Shown: positions 1 to 12,229 of the stretch, piece after piece
How the letters are laid out: the number at the start of each line of letters is the position of its first letter
Numbering within the stretch: position 1 is the stretch's first letter
Source: Xestospongia muta
Lineage: Eukaryota > Porifera > Demospongiae > Haplosclerida > Petrosiidae
Assembly (NCBI GenBank): GCA_963693285.1
Contig: OY848919.1
Span: 11,837,461 to 11,901,460, forward strand
Reading direction: 5' to 3'
DNA length: 64,000 bases
Translations under genes and position numbers: made by a program
The notes under the pieces: generated by a model
Told to the model about the DNA's origin: nothing
The model's input: only the letters and a program-made list of their open reading frames with translations
The model's database searches: none

Positions 1-1748
1 GATATCATTATCTCACATTAGGTCTTCAAACTGAAGGTCTCTATCGGAAAAGTGGAGAACGTGCCAAGATTCGTAAGCTTCTCTTAGCCTTCAACCAAGA
101 TCCTAAAGGTGTTATGATCGATCAAGACCAGTACACTGTGCATGATGTTACAGGGGTTCTGAAACAGTTTTTTCAAACTTTACCAGACCCCTTGTTCACA
201 CATCATCTCTATTATCCCTTCATTGATGCTGCAAGTAAGTAATTAATAATGACAACTCATACATACATACATACATACATACATTCATACACACATACAT
301 TCATACATGAACATCATTTGACCTTTCCCTGTTATGTCTGTTAATACATTACTTCACTAACCCACCTATCCATTTATCATCCAGGTGTTTACACACACAC
401 ATTTGACACTTTTAAGATAATTTTTTTGAGTATCAAAATTATATAATAATGTATTATCTCCATTTTATTATATTAGGTATGACAGATCATGAAGATCAAA
501 TGTATCAGTTACAATCACTTATTGAACAATTGCCTGATGTCAACAGAGAAACTTTAAAGAAACTCACTGGACATTTACTGAAGTAAAAAAAAAGATGGAT
601 TGATAAATAAAGGAGAAGATTAGGGATTGGATGGATGAATAGTTGGAAGGACAGGCTTATTATGGATAGATAAAATCTTATAGAATATTATTCAAATCCT
701 GATTCCTATTCCAGAGTAATCCAGAATGAGTCTGAAAACAAAATGAGTCAATCAAATATTATCAGTCTATTTGGACCTACTCTAATGACAGTAGACAGTG
801 ATCCCGTAAGTAAACAAACTATTATTTTTATATCAATTATTACATATTTGACTCCACCCCTTACTCCACCCACTGTAGATATCATTTGAGGATGCTCGTG
901 CCCAATATGCCTGTATAAATCACATGTTGAATTATTATAAGTGGCTATTTAGTGTTGATGATAATGAAGAAAAGAAGGAAGAAGTAAGATACTACTTTGA
1001 GATAGTCAAGAGATTATTAGAGATAAAATGAGATTCAATATAGTTAGAGATAACATGAGACTCAAGATATCTCTAGCTAAGTGTGGTGTAGCAATCCTCA
1101 TGTAAACAAGCCATAATGTAATTTTATGTGCTTGACTTCATGTAGAGATTGCTACATCTCTTGGTTGTATAATTTTTGTCATCACTGCATTCTCTTTCAT
1201 CAAATGATTTTTTATGTTAATTCTTAGGCAATGCATACTGCTATGTTGAAGATACAGGCAGCACAACAGCAACACAAAGTACACCAGCATCTATCTCTCC
1301 ATCCATTCACTTACTTGTTTATGCCAACATTGCATTACTAACTTGTCCTTCCTCAGGTGTCTACCATGCTAAACTCTGCCACTAGTTTCCTAGTCTCTAT
1401 CTATATCAATAACAAAGAAGGTGGTACATGTAGTATGAAGGTTACTGTGACAACAACAGCTGCAGAAGTTGTCGAGTTTGTTACAACAACTAAGAGCTTA
1501 CCCCAGAGGAATTATGCTTTATTCTTAGTGTTAGGGGATGCTGAGTCAGGTAACAATTATATATAATGTTATTGTTTAGTTGCCATGGATACACTATTGA
1601 TATTTATTGTTTTAATAGAGCGGCCTCTTCACTCGTTGGAACATATTTTAGCAGTTCAGAAACCAGATTCTTATCTCTGTATTAAACCAAACACCTTTGC
1701 TGATAAACTATTACATTATGTAAGTGTTAAGTCCAGATCTGACTGCTT

Positions 1749-1803
<55 letters not shown>

Positions 1804-3059
1804 GCACACACAGGATGATGCTTACAAAGGTCAATGTATACAATTACATGTACAAGAGAAGAAGAAATGGAGAAAATGTCCTTGTTGTGTTAGAGATAAT
1901 TCATTTGTTATCTATAAAGACTCCAAAGTTAGTACAAACCTTGTTGTTGTTTTTGTCTTTTTATCACTGCATCAAACCATCTATTCAGTTCTTTACTGAA
2001 TCAATCTTTGTTTTTAATTCAATCCAATCCGCTTCTCTCTTTCTTCTAGATACAGTCTGAGTTAGCCAGAATACTCATTACTGATTTAGATTTGTTTGTC
2101 GGTATTGAACAAAAAAAGATTGATGTTCGTAATCCTCTACCAACTAAATATCCATTTTGTCTGCTGGTACGATATGAGGAGCAGAATAAGTTCCTTTGTG
2201 CTGATAGCGACGAAGATAGATTAACTATCTCAGCTGGAGTTATTCATGCTAAGGTAAAGATAAGTAGATGAATGATTGAGATGATGGATAGACGGATGAA
2301 ATAAGTTAAAAAGGGTTAAAATATGATTGTTCTCTTTTAGCATCCTGATGGTATCCAAACTCCAATAATGCCAGTCAGAACTGCACCCTCATTTGATATC
2401 AAAAATAGAGGCATTAGTATACTGGTAAGTACAAAGTACTATTCAGGATATTATCAGGATGAGACATGGGGTCAATTACATTGCAATGTAATATATTACT
2501 ATTACTATTAGAACAGAAATAATTATATTACTATTACCAGTACAACGTAAGTCAATGTAATATACTACTATTACTAGTACTATTACTTTGAAATATGTAA
2601 TCTTTACTATTACTATTACCCCATGTCTGATCAGGATACCCTATCACATATATCTATATATTAACTGTATATCTTTGTATAGCATCCAATGTCACCACCA
2701 CATACCTCTCCCATTCACGATGCTTCTTTACCCAATTACAAGGTAATTATTTGATAATGGACAGGTACAAATATTTTCCAATAATATAGTGTAATGTCAA
2801 AATTATTAGACTTGTTCTAGATTAATACTCTAGTGATTTCAGGATATTTTTAAAATCACAACAAAGAAAAATTTACTCGTTCTAAATATTATGAGCTAAA
2901 TTCACATCAATTTATATCAATTTTGTTTATCTGTTGTTTTTTGTTTAGTTTATTACTCCAATGACTCTTATGCCTAACGTTGGTACTAACAATCAAGGAT
3001 TACTACAAGAATTAAAACAGCGAAGTAATAGTCTCAGTCCAGAAAGAACTCTGAGTTAA
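1..3059 (+). CDS. ARAP: ARAP-like Arf/Rho GTPase-activating protein, 3' part (RhoGAP-RA-PH)
   Basis: Partial gene entering from the left edge. Twelve exons join in frame: 1-234, 477-582, 715-805, 879-983, 1228-1278, 1357-1549, 1619-1719, 1814-1927, 2050-2253, 2341-2424, 2683-2742 and 2949-3059 (stop TAA). The first four encode the RhoGAP domain, with the arginine finger in GLYRKSG and the later motif NIISLFGPTLM. These are followed by a Ras-association-like segment (exons 6-7, beta-rich, SLPQRNYALFLVL) and a PH-like segment (exons 8-9, WRKCPCCVRDNSFVIYKD through FCLLVRYEEQNKFLCADSD). The order RhoGAP-RA-PH at a C terminus is characteristic of ARAP proteins, which inactivate Arf and Rho GTPases at phosphoinositide-rich membranes; the ArfGAP and ankyrin parts would lie outside the window. 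The tail is Pro/Ser-rich. All phases agree. Another RhoGAP-RA protein is possible but less likely. Confidence 0.82.
1752..1799 (+). repeat. (CT)n microsatellite in ARAP intron
   Basis: Twenty-four CT units lie just upstream of the 3' splice site at 1813, so the tract forms part of the polypyrimidine region of this intron on the sense strand. Confidence 0.95.
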
Positions 3060-3787
3060 TTATAAAAATCATATGTAATATTTATAATGTGTTGTTGTAT
3101 TGGTTGTTTATTAAATTGATTGTTTTTTTAGTATTCACATAATTATGGTATGTTAAAGGTCTGATATATATACATGTATTAAATGTTGTGTATTGTTTTC
3201 TTTGTTACTTTAAACACAATGTCTTAATTTTAGTATTAATTTTTTGTTTTGATTCTCTTTATTTGATAGGTGTTTATTAATCAAACAATTGACAAATTTA
3301 TAGTCTTAGCACCAGATTACATGTGGTAATAATTACTATAGCAGCATTAATTGCTACATATCACATCGTTAACAATTACCATATAGCAACATGTGCATTG
3401 TCATAGAAACTATTACCATGGTCACTATTATCATCAGACATTACTATGGTACAGTTTAATAACATTAGAATAGTAACAGTTGCCATAACAACCTTACTAT
3501 AGTAATATTATATTATCATATCGGCACCAGTTACCCTGGTAGCAATACTATAACAATATTACCATAGCAACAACATCCACACATGTAAATCGCCACAGCA
3601 AGATATTTTTTATGACTGTTTGATCAATTATATATTGCACAAGATCATTATATCTCTTTAACAAGAATCTTCATAAAATGTTTAGCTACTTTTAATGTTT
3701 GATTATGGACTATAGCTACGTCATCTCATGTTGTCTGGTATACTTTTGCTAATGTCAAACAATAATTATCAGAAATCAATAAAACAA
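3060..3787. other. Convergent intergenic region
   Basis: This lies between the 3' ends of the ARAP-like gene (+) and gene A (-). It is AT-rich. From about 3310 to 3600 it holds degenerate repeats of a motif resembling ttaccatagcaac. No coding sequence or RNA gene was seen. Confidence 0.6.
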
Positions 3788-6700
3788 TCAGATAAAATGG
3801 AGAACATAACCATTAATTTGCAAATAACGTAGAGTTTTGTTTTTAGCTACAGCATCAGAGAGATATCCTCTGCCCCAAGCAGTCACTTTAAGACAGTAGA
3901 GATCTAATATTTGTAATGTTTTATTAACTAATAAAAGTTTACTGATGTGACGTATGTCTTGATCTGTTATTGTATTATCATGAAACAGCTCCAATTTCTT
4001 GAGGGTAGTGTTAACAGAGACACCATTACACAAGGGCTCCAGGCCATTATCAGTTAGTGGAGAGTATGAAAGAACTAGTATTTCGATTGTTTTGTTATAC
4101 ATCAATACATGAGACAATTCATCAACACAAAAGCTATCAAGACTAGTATGAGATATTTCAAGTTCCGTCACAAGACATTCATTGACGTTTTGTAAGACTA
4201 CAAGTAAACTGTCAGAATGTGAATCCTTGAGCCAAATCCTCCACTTTTCTTCATGTAGTCTCTTTAGCTCATCCATTACATGTTCACATTGCTTGATTTC
4301 AGGTGATGTGAAAGTAACAGTTTTGTCTTCCCATTTAACTCTCCATGTATCTAAGATAAAAGTATACAACAAAATTGCTAAAGTGCTTACACATGTGTAT
4401 ACAGTACCATTACCATTATACGATAATTGGTCTGCCTCTTGGTTCTCATCAAGTTCTAGTATTTCTTCATCTAATGAAAGTATTTGAAAGTAGATACTTA
4501 AAATTGAATGTTATTACATAGTTTGTATTACCTTCGTATTGTCTAAGTATATATTTCAAATCCTCTATCTCTGCCGTCTTCTCGTTAATTGTTATTGTTT
4601 GTTCATCAAGTTTAGCTTGCAAATTATCATTAATATTTTGTTTATCTTCTATCATCTGCTGAACAGTTTCTAAAAGTTAACGTAATCATTTTATAATTAT
4701 AATAATTATAATTTTTATAATTACTCTTTACCTTCATGTTGTTTGACATTACACTTCAATTCCTCTATTTCCAAAGTCATTTTATTGTAGAGTTTTTCCT
4801 CTATTGCTGTTTCAAGGACTTTTATCTCCTACAAAAATAATGCTAATAATTACAAGAAGTTATCTCCTACCTTATCTCTGATGTGCTTATCAAAAATAAT
4901 ACATTGGCCGATAGTGAGTTTCATCAATTCTCTCTTCTTCACTGATTCAATGGTCTCCTGAGCTTTAGCAATAAGTGATGTAGCAAGACTGAGTGGAAAG
5001 ACACAAGTGACAGTGATAGAGTTTGTCTTCTTGATGACCTCAATCTGAACAGTTCCAGACAATCTTTCAAAACATTCAGAGAGAACATCTTTGATGTCAT
5101 TCACTACACAATTGTCAGGATTCCAGTCCAAGACAAAGATAGCCGTTTCACATTTCAGAGAAGAGGAAGAGCTTGACATTCTGAAATTTTGATTTAAACA
5201 AAGACGAACAGAAACAGTTGCACAAAATTCTTCGATAGACATTTTGTATGTCTGAATATGGACTTTGGCTTCTTTGACATCAAATTCCTCTACTATTGTC
5301 TCCAGATAACTGATATCGGTCAGTGTACACTTGTCTCGTACTACATTTAATATTTCATTGATGGTGTTAACATGAGCTATTTGAGGCTTCAAGTCGATGA
5401 AACTGTCTTGAAGTAAAATTTTAACTTCTTCCACAGGAGGTGGATTATTTGAAATAGCTTGTCGGACCTTGAAAAATGTACTACCAAATTTTCCCCTGAT
5501 TTCATTAAATGTACGACCCATGCTTCGAGGAATTAGAATGCTACTCGGAGTGTCAACTATTAATCAATAATGAAATATAAATTGCACAATATATCATACT
5601 TTGGGATAGACTGGTATTTGGAATTGGTAGTACTGCACTGTCAGGAGATGTTTCATTAAAATCTAAGCAAATGATAAACCAAATTATTGTTTTATGATAA
5701 TAAAATTTGGCATAGTTTACCATCAATAGAATAAGACTCTTTTTGAGTATCACTCTTATAAAATGTTTCATCTGTTATAAAAACTAAATGTTATCCTTTT
5801 TTAAATTTACTTACTGTAATCTTTCAAAATAGCATTAGCTAATGGTACATTGTCTATGAACTTCAACAGTACACTGGCAAACACTTTAAGATTTTGAGAG
5901 CTAGAATGAACAGCACCACGAACAGCTCTTAACAGAACGGTCCTTTTCAGCAAGAGTGATAGTCTGGGTGACTCCATATTCATACTTACTAACAACGTCT
6001 CTGAAAATACTCCTTCTTCATGAAGCATACGAGTTACATCGATGGGATCTCGTAGAAATTGAGAAAGCATGCCATAGTGATTCCGTAATATGTTACTAGC
6101 ACAATCTTCATTGTTGACTGTATCAGTTTGATCTGCTCGTGCCTCACAAAGATGCATATTTGGAAACTTTTGAGCTGTACAAAATAGATACGTAGGTAGT
6201 AGTCATAAAATATATAGGCAAACTGAGTCTTACCATATTCATGCAGTATGCTAGAAGCAATGGTTCTTGTCTCTTCTATGTTAGACAAAGTATTTCCTAA
6301 CACTTTGAGATTTTGGTAATCTGAAGACACTGCTATACATATGGCAGAAAAAAGAATGGTTTGTTTAACGTCTAGTGAACCTTCTGGTATCTCAATGCTG
6401 TCAAGATTTTGTTCACTGACACATCTCTCACTGAATAATAACTGGGCTACTTTTATTGGATGGACTAATGACTGTGGAGATAAATATATGTGAACAATAA
6501 CACCAGCTTCAAACTCATTTTCTTGTACTGAAATAAAGACATAAAACTAATATTTGTGCATGTCCACTTCATTACTCACCAGTAGAATGTTCTCTAAGTC
6601 TTAACATGTATTTTTTAGCCACTGATATTTCTCCAATGGTATCCTTCCTCAAAGTATTTATAACTTGATTTCTTGTAGCATTGGGATTTGAACTAAGCCA

Positions 6701-6880
6701 CAATTCAAACATCTTTATAGCTTTAAAACTAACGTCTTCATTCATCATTCTGATACCGTCTAGTTTAGTAGTGTCTAAGTCAAGGAGTACACCAAATGTG
6801 TACCATTTAGTACTTATATTGACATGTTCACATAACTCAAGAAGAGATGGTTTTCTACTCAATATATCTTCAAGTGACAT
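3788..6880 (-). CDS. Gene A: Death - 2x CARD-like - FNEIR module - coiled coil - LRR protein
   Basis: Likely exons, 5' to 3' on the minus strand: Death 6590-6880 (ATG at 6880, MSLEDIL); CARD-like 1, 6234-6527; CARD-like 2, 5815-6174; two short Ser/Thr-rich linkers (about 5713-5770 and 5600-5665); FNEIR module 4871-5556; coiled coils about 4732-4829, 4537-4672 and an acidic linker near 4411-4473; LRR 3788-4350. The Death exon shows KWYTFGVLLDLD and KMFELWLSSNP, typical of the fold. The CARD-like exons are helical with a conserved FASVLLKFIDNVPLANAIL end. The LRR exon has repeats of the type NKTIEILVLSYSPLTDNGLEPL. An acceptor just upstream of the ATG (near 6927) suggests a 5' UTR intron. A role as intracellular death-fold sensor or adaptor is inferred from domains only. 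No NACHT/NB-ARC P-loop is seen. It is the only copy with two CARD-like exons. Confidence 0.75.
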
Positions 6881-7405
6881 AATCTCTTCAGCTAAGAAAG
6901 ACTCTTGTTGGCAATATACTAACAACCTATAATGAAAAGCTTGTAAATATTAGTATATCGTTATGAATATACATGTATTGAGATATAAACCAAATGAACT
7001 GACATGAAGTAGTAACAACTCTTATATAAAATATAGTACACTAAATCTTTATAACGTACACCAATTGTGTAAATAAAGTATGGACTTCTTGTTAACACTA
7101 TTTCACTTTTCTTTACTTGCTGGAGGCATAAAGTGATCTCTCTCTGTTTATATAACCATATCACATGATGTGAGGTAGGTGGAGAAGTTAGCACAAAGTC
7201 AGAGTGAATTTTTATGTATTCTAATAGAGTAGTGAGTTACACTTGTGACTGGGAGTAGTTTATAAAATGCTAATTAAACAATGATAGTCCTGTGGTAATA
7301 GAAAATGGCTTAATAGTAATTATTTGATAACTGTAATTTTTGTTATTATAATTACACTAATACACTAATATTAACATAACATTAATCCCATATGACTCAC
7401 TGCTA

Positions 7406-7436
<31 letters not shown>

Positions 7437-7561
7437 ATTTTTTTCTATGCCATTTTTTAAGGAAATTCTAAGTCTTATTGATGTATAAACCAATTACCAG
7501 AAATATCTATGAACAAACAAGTGTACATGTGACTACGGAACAAAGAGAATTAATGTAAAAA
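6881..7561. other. Intergenic region between genes A and B
   Basis: AT-rich spacer holding the putative promoter and 5' UTR intron of gene A and the 3' flank of gene B. An (AT)n run lies near 7405-7437. No convincing coding sequence. Confidence 0.55.
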
Positions 7562-10500
7562 TTATAACAGAAAACTACCACGGAGAAAACTACCATTAAT
7601 AAATAATGTCTTAAGAGTTTTATTTTTAGTTAGTGCTCTAGAAAATTGCTGTATCCCTATATCAGTGATATTATTTGAAACAAAATGCAATTCTTGTAGT
7701 GTTCTATTAATACTGATCATATCTATGATGTGAGGAATATCTTTATCTGTAACAGTACAATCACCCCACAGTTCTAATGACTTGACTGCAGTGTTACATG
7801 AGATAGCATTAGTTATCATCTCCAGACCATTAGGTGGGATAGGAGAGGAGATCACAGTTAATTCTTGAATTGTTTTATTGTAAGACAGGACAGTAGATAT
7901 TTCAGTTACACAACAACTATCAAGAGGAGTGTCATATATCTTAAGACTCTTCACTAGACATTCATTGATGTTGTTAAACAATATTAGTAAGCTTTTAGAA
8001 GATGATGAGTTGCATCTTATCCACCATTGTTTTCTTGCTTCTTGTTGTCCTTTTAATTCATACATAACTTCTTCACATTCCTCCACAGTAGGTGACGTGA
8101 GAACAACACTAGGCCAAACATTATCTCTATACCACTGAACATTCCCGGTCTCTCCTGTCATTAAATAATACATGTAGTTGACTACCATAATAATAAATAA
8201 TTATTTCGAAATAGCTCTTGTGACTAGGTACACTGAAAAAAGCATTTTGTCATTTTAACTGAAGTATTCGTTACCACAGTTTCGTCAATATGATGTAAAC
8301 CCATTCTAAGTTGCTACAATGCCAAAGCCAGTGTAACTTGGCATGCATAAAGCCAACTAGTTGCATCTACAACCACATTGCTTTTACACACACTTTGCTA
8401 TAGTAATTGATCATGGCTTTAATCGAAGCTATAAGCAGATACTATTTCAACTGAAACTAATTCATTTAGTTAAGTAACTACCTCTTCACCATGCTTTCTG
8501 TTATTGGACATAAACTACAAAGAATACTTTTTGGCATCTAGTTGGCTTTATATACATATTGAGTTAGATCAGTTTTGGCTTTGTGGTAACTCAATATTGG
8601 GCTTACATTATATTGATGAGATTATGGTAACGAAGACCATGGCTGAAATGACAAAATACTATTTTAAGTGTAGAGACACCAGTAAACTCTTTCGGCTATT
8701 CACTAGTCAATTTTTTGTTAATAAAGATATCTATAAATTTCTTTTCTCAGATTGAAGATTACTTTTGTACGCGTATTATTTTTATTTTTATTAATAAAAA
8801 ATGCTAGTGAATACTCTGAAAGACTTGTAACTAAACTGAATATCATTATAACAATTTTGTAATTTTGGGTTTACATTGAGCTAGAGTAAGCAGTCATACT
8901 TAAACCAAAGCATTCATTTACTGATTTGATCAATGTACTACTCTTCTTACCTAGTTTAAATATATTGTAAGTATCATCTGACTAAGCTTTACAATACTAT
9001 CACTGTGACTTCAGATTGCTCTTGCGTTTACAAGTCATTCATTATTACTGAATGGCATATAAATATAATGTGGCTATTTACTTTCTATGTTAATACATTT
9101 TGTTCAAAACCTTCCACTAAGTCACATTGATACCCACTATCAAATGGACCGTAACCATCTGATACTAAAATGGTTTGCCCTACCATGCAAATGGAGAATT
9201 TGGAAATTGAACTCAAATATCATGAACATAATTATTTTACCTTTTATACTCTCTTTTAAGTGTCTTTCTGTCTCTCTTAGCGGTGACGTTTGTGGTGTTG
9301 TCTCCTGTACTGGTTCCATCTGTTGTTGTTTCTTAATCGAAGGAGATGGCAAAAGTGATTCCTTCCCAGTACCTGAAAATTTAAAATTTGGCATTTATAA
9401 TATACACACTGTAGAAAAGGATTAATAAAAAAGAGATTAGTAAACAATGTATCACATGGTCTGACTAAGAATATCTCTCAATACAATAAACATGCCCTTT
9501 TTAGAATTGATTTGTTTAAGTACACAAACTGTCAAGTCCTATTATCAAAACGATGTTGTTGTTGCAACTCATTCCAGTGAATGCATTCAATTCAAGTAGA
9601 ATGAATCAGTTTAAACAACAAATCTATTTTAACATATTTATGATGCAGTAAGTAAATAAAGTTATAGTGCTTGCCACACATGGATATTTATATACCTTCC
9701 CTTTCTTTAAGAGTAACTTTTAACTGATCAATTTCTACTTGTTTCAATCGCAAATGAGCTAAGAGTTGACATAATGTATTGTAACTGCTATACATCATCT
9801 TACCCTCATATTGTTTAATTTTAGTTTTTAACTTCTCTATTTCCAGTGTCTTCTCATTATTCATAGCTGTCAGTACTTTAAGTTTTTCTTCATAGTTCTC
9901 AGCATCTGTTTGTTTAAGTTCCATCTGTTGGACTGAAGCTATGTACAAAGAGTCCATAAAATTAATATAGAACAAGATTATAATTGAATAAATCATCCTA
10001 TAATAGTTTGGAGGATACTGACTATACTTTGAAACATTAACTAGAGCTACAAAGATTGGGTAATTAGCAGCAGTGTCAGTGGAATACTAATAATTATAGA
10101 ATACTAGAGATATAGGCAGAGAAGCAAGCAATATAGCTTCAAGCATTACCAATCACATCCATCATTGTAGGGCTTATAATTAATGTTAATGAAATTAATT
10201 GGTTGCTATTGCAGCCACAGTTAAAAGATATGGTTTAATTTCATTCACCACTTTCAATTGTCACATACAACAATATAATAAAATGAAGCAAGTAGACATA
10301 TAAATATAACTAACACATGGCCCAAAACAATTATAGGACCACCTGGCACACTATGCATGTAAGCCAGAAAAACATGGATAGACTGATGTGTGTGAATAAT
10401 AACCGAATTGATATTTGTATACTCACTATACTGCTCTCTTAACACATTTTCATATTTATCAGCAACAATCATTTCTCCAATGACATCTTTCCTCAAAATG

Positions 10501-10724
10501 TTGACAACTTGTTTCCTGGTGGCTTCAGGGTCGCTATTCAGCCAGAGCTGAAACATTTTCAAAGCTTTAAAGTCAATATCTTTATTCAGCTCTTCAATAG
10601 CATCTAGATCTCTTACATCTAACTTGAGAAGTACACCAAACTTATACCATTTGGTACCAACTCTAGTATGTTCATATAGTTCATCAAGATTCGGTTTTTC
10701 TCTCAATATTTGATCAAGTGACAT
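7562..10724 (-). CDS. Gene B: short form, Death - coiled coil - LRR protein
   Basis: Exons with matching phase-1 junctions: Death 10437-10724 (ATG 10724, MSLDQILREKP; core KWYKFGVLLKLD and KMFQLWLNSDP); coiled coils 9804-9938 (VQQMELKQ through IKQYEG) and 9696-9758; Pro/Thr/Gln linker 9241-9372; LRR 7562-8154, ending SFLRGSFLL. The CARD-like and FNEIR exons present in A, C, D and E are absent. The roughly 1.1-kb intron before the LRR carries a foldback MITE. LRR repeats follow the pattern NKTIQELTVISSPIPPNGLE. Probably a cytoplasmic adaptor of the same family as its neighbours; the function is inferred only from domains. Confidence 0.72.
8231..8670. mobile_element. Foldback MITE, Tc1/mariner-like, TA target site
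   Basis: The terminal inverted repeats are long and imperfect (about 140 bp). The left end begins CACTGAAAAAAGCATTTTGT, and the right end is the complement of CACTTAAAATAGTATTTTGT. A TA dinucleotide flanks both ends (8229-8230 and 8671-8672). There is no transposase. It sits in the intron of gene B before the LRR exon. A related single arm occurs near 20720-20866. Superfamily assignment rests only on the TA target site and CACTG-type ends. Confidence 0.7.
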
Positions 10725-11238
10725 AGTTCAAGTGGATATAATCAACAATGATCGCTTATGGAATTTATAACTTGTTGTAGCCCCACCCATTTATACATAG
10801 AAGAGAGGCTGACAGCAATATATTAAAGTAAATTGATTCATAAAAACAAATAGTACTTGTAAATTATTGATATGATACCTAGAATGCATTAATATAATAA
10901 TATACTGTATACAAACTATTATAATATACAGTAAATGTTATAATTGCAATTAAATCTTCATGAAATCAGTTAGTGACTCTAGGACATTTGATGAGATGTA
11001 GTTCTTTAATGTTGTATTAAATGTTAACATCTGTCAGATGTAAAGTAGGTCTTTATCAATTGTATTATCATTGTCTGATAACTATAAATCTTTTAAGTGT
11101 GGTGTTAGCAGAAATGATATTAGCTATTGTTTCCATACTCTGACAGTGGGAGAGTAGTAGAGACATGATTACTCCATTCTTTGTTACATTCCAGTACATG
11201 AGATATTCTTATAAAAGAATGATAGTCCTATAATAAAA

Positions 11239-11492
11239 CATGTTAACTTGTAGTTATCATGATGTTAACTTGTAGTTATAAAGATGTTAACTTGTAGTTA
11301 TAAAGACGTTAACTTGTAGTTATAAAGATGTTAACTTGTAGTTATAAAGAGCTAATTTGTAGTTATAAAGATGTTAACTTGTAGTTATAAAGACGTAGTT
11401 ATAAAGAGCTAATTTGTAGTTATAAAGATGTTAACTTGTAGTTATAAAGACGTTAACTTGTAGTTATAATGATGTTAACTTGTAGTTATAAA
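11239..11492. repeat. Minisatellite, about 22-bp unit
   Basis: Tandem copies of a unit resembling gatgttaacttgtagttata, with length variants (some units contain gagctaatttg instead). Confidence 0.9.
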
Positions 11493-11574
11493 AAGTTATT
11501 GCAGTTATGTACTTGTAACAACCATAATTAATTATACTAATTATAACATATGGATTGATATTATTATGTGTGTG

Positions 11575-11733
11575 TTTGTGTTGATATGATGTGTGACTGC
11601 TGAATTAATTCTTAAATGATAGTATTGTGTCATTAATTTTTACTTTCAACAAAAAAAAAATTGGCGAATATAAATAAAATAAAAATGAATGACACAATAA
11701 GAATTAATCTAAAAATCACAGCAGAACACAATA
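11575..11733. repeat. Imperfect inverted repeat (possible MITE remnant)
   Basis: One arm contains gaattaattcttaaatgata then attgtgtcattaattttta. The other arm contains the complement (atgaatgacacaataag, aattaatctaaaaatcacag). An A-run and TTGGCGAATA lie between them. It directly abuts the MITE at 11734. Confidence 0.5.
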
Positions 11734-11953
11734 TGTCTGACCAGATTTGAAATAAGGGACCATTTCTGACAAAATATTTGTGACTTGATTTGTGAAAAGG
11801 GGACACTTTTAAAACATATCAAAAACAGTTTTGTATACATACATTTGCTATCTATACACAATTATTCATGGTAACTGTATGTATATAAACTGTTTTTAGG
11901 TGTTTAGGTAAAAATGTTGACAGAAGATCTCTCTTATTGCAAATCAGGTCACA
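11734..11953. mobile_element. TA-flanked palindromic MITE, copy 1
   Basis: Ends TGTCTGACCAGATTTG and its near-complement CAAATCAGGTCACA, flanked by TA on both sides. The interior is also largely palindromic around aacagttttgtatacata / tatgtatataaactgttttt. It is the same family as 18362-18614. No coding capacity. Confidence 0.65.
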
Positions 11954-12229
11954 TACCACAGATAAAGCTATTATTAATAAGTATATCAGCTGGAGTTATC
12001 TACCAGTACTATAAGGAATGAATGAATTGATAGATAGATTAGATAACACATAGATAGAATCAGAAACAGTGGGTGGATTATTGATTTGATGGATGAATAA
12101 GAAATAGATTGATTGCATTGTTCTCATTGATGGGACCCAATGTCACTCAGCATGGGCAATTTTTTCAAATTATTAAAATATGACGTTGTTGAACAAAAAC
12201 ATAAATAAAATAAATTATCAATTGATAAT

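Larger units (their letters stand above)
10725..12229. other. Intergenic region between genes B and C, repeat-rich
   Basis: 1.5 kb without coding potential. It contains a minisatellite (11239-11492), an imperfect inverted repeat (11575-11733) and a MITE (11734-11953), then AT-rich sequence with gatagatt-type repeats. The part near 10725-10850 should hold the promoter of gene B. Confidence 0.6.

Noticed and set aside
9087..9425. Plus-strand frame of 112 residues
   Set aside because: Overlaps the antisense linker exon of gene B (9241-9372), which has matching phase-1 splice sites.
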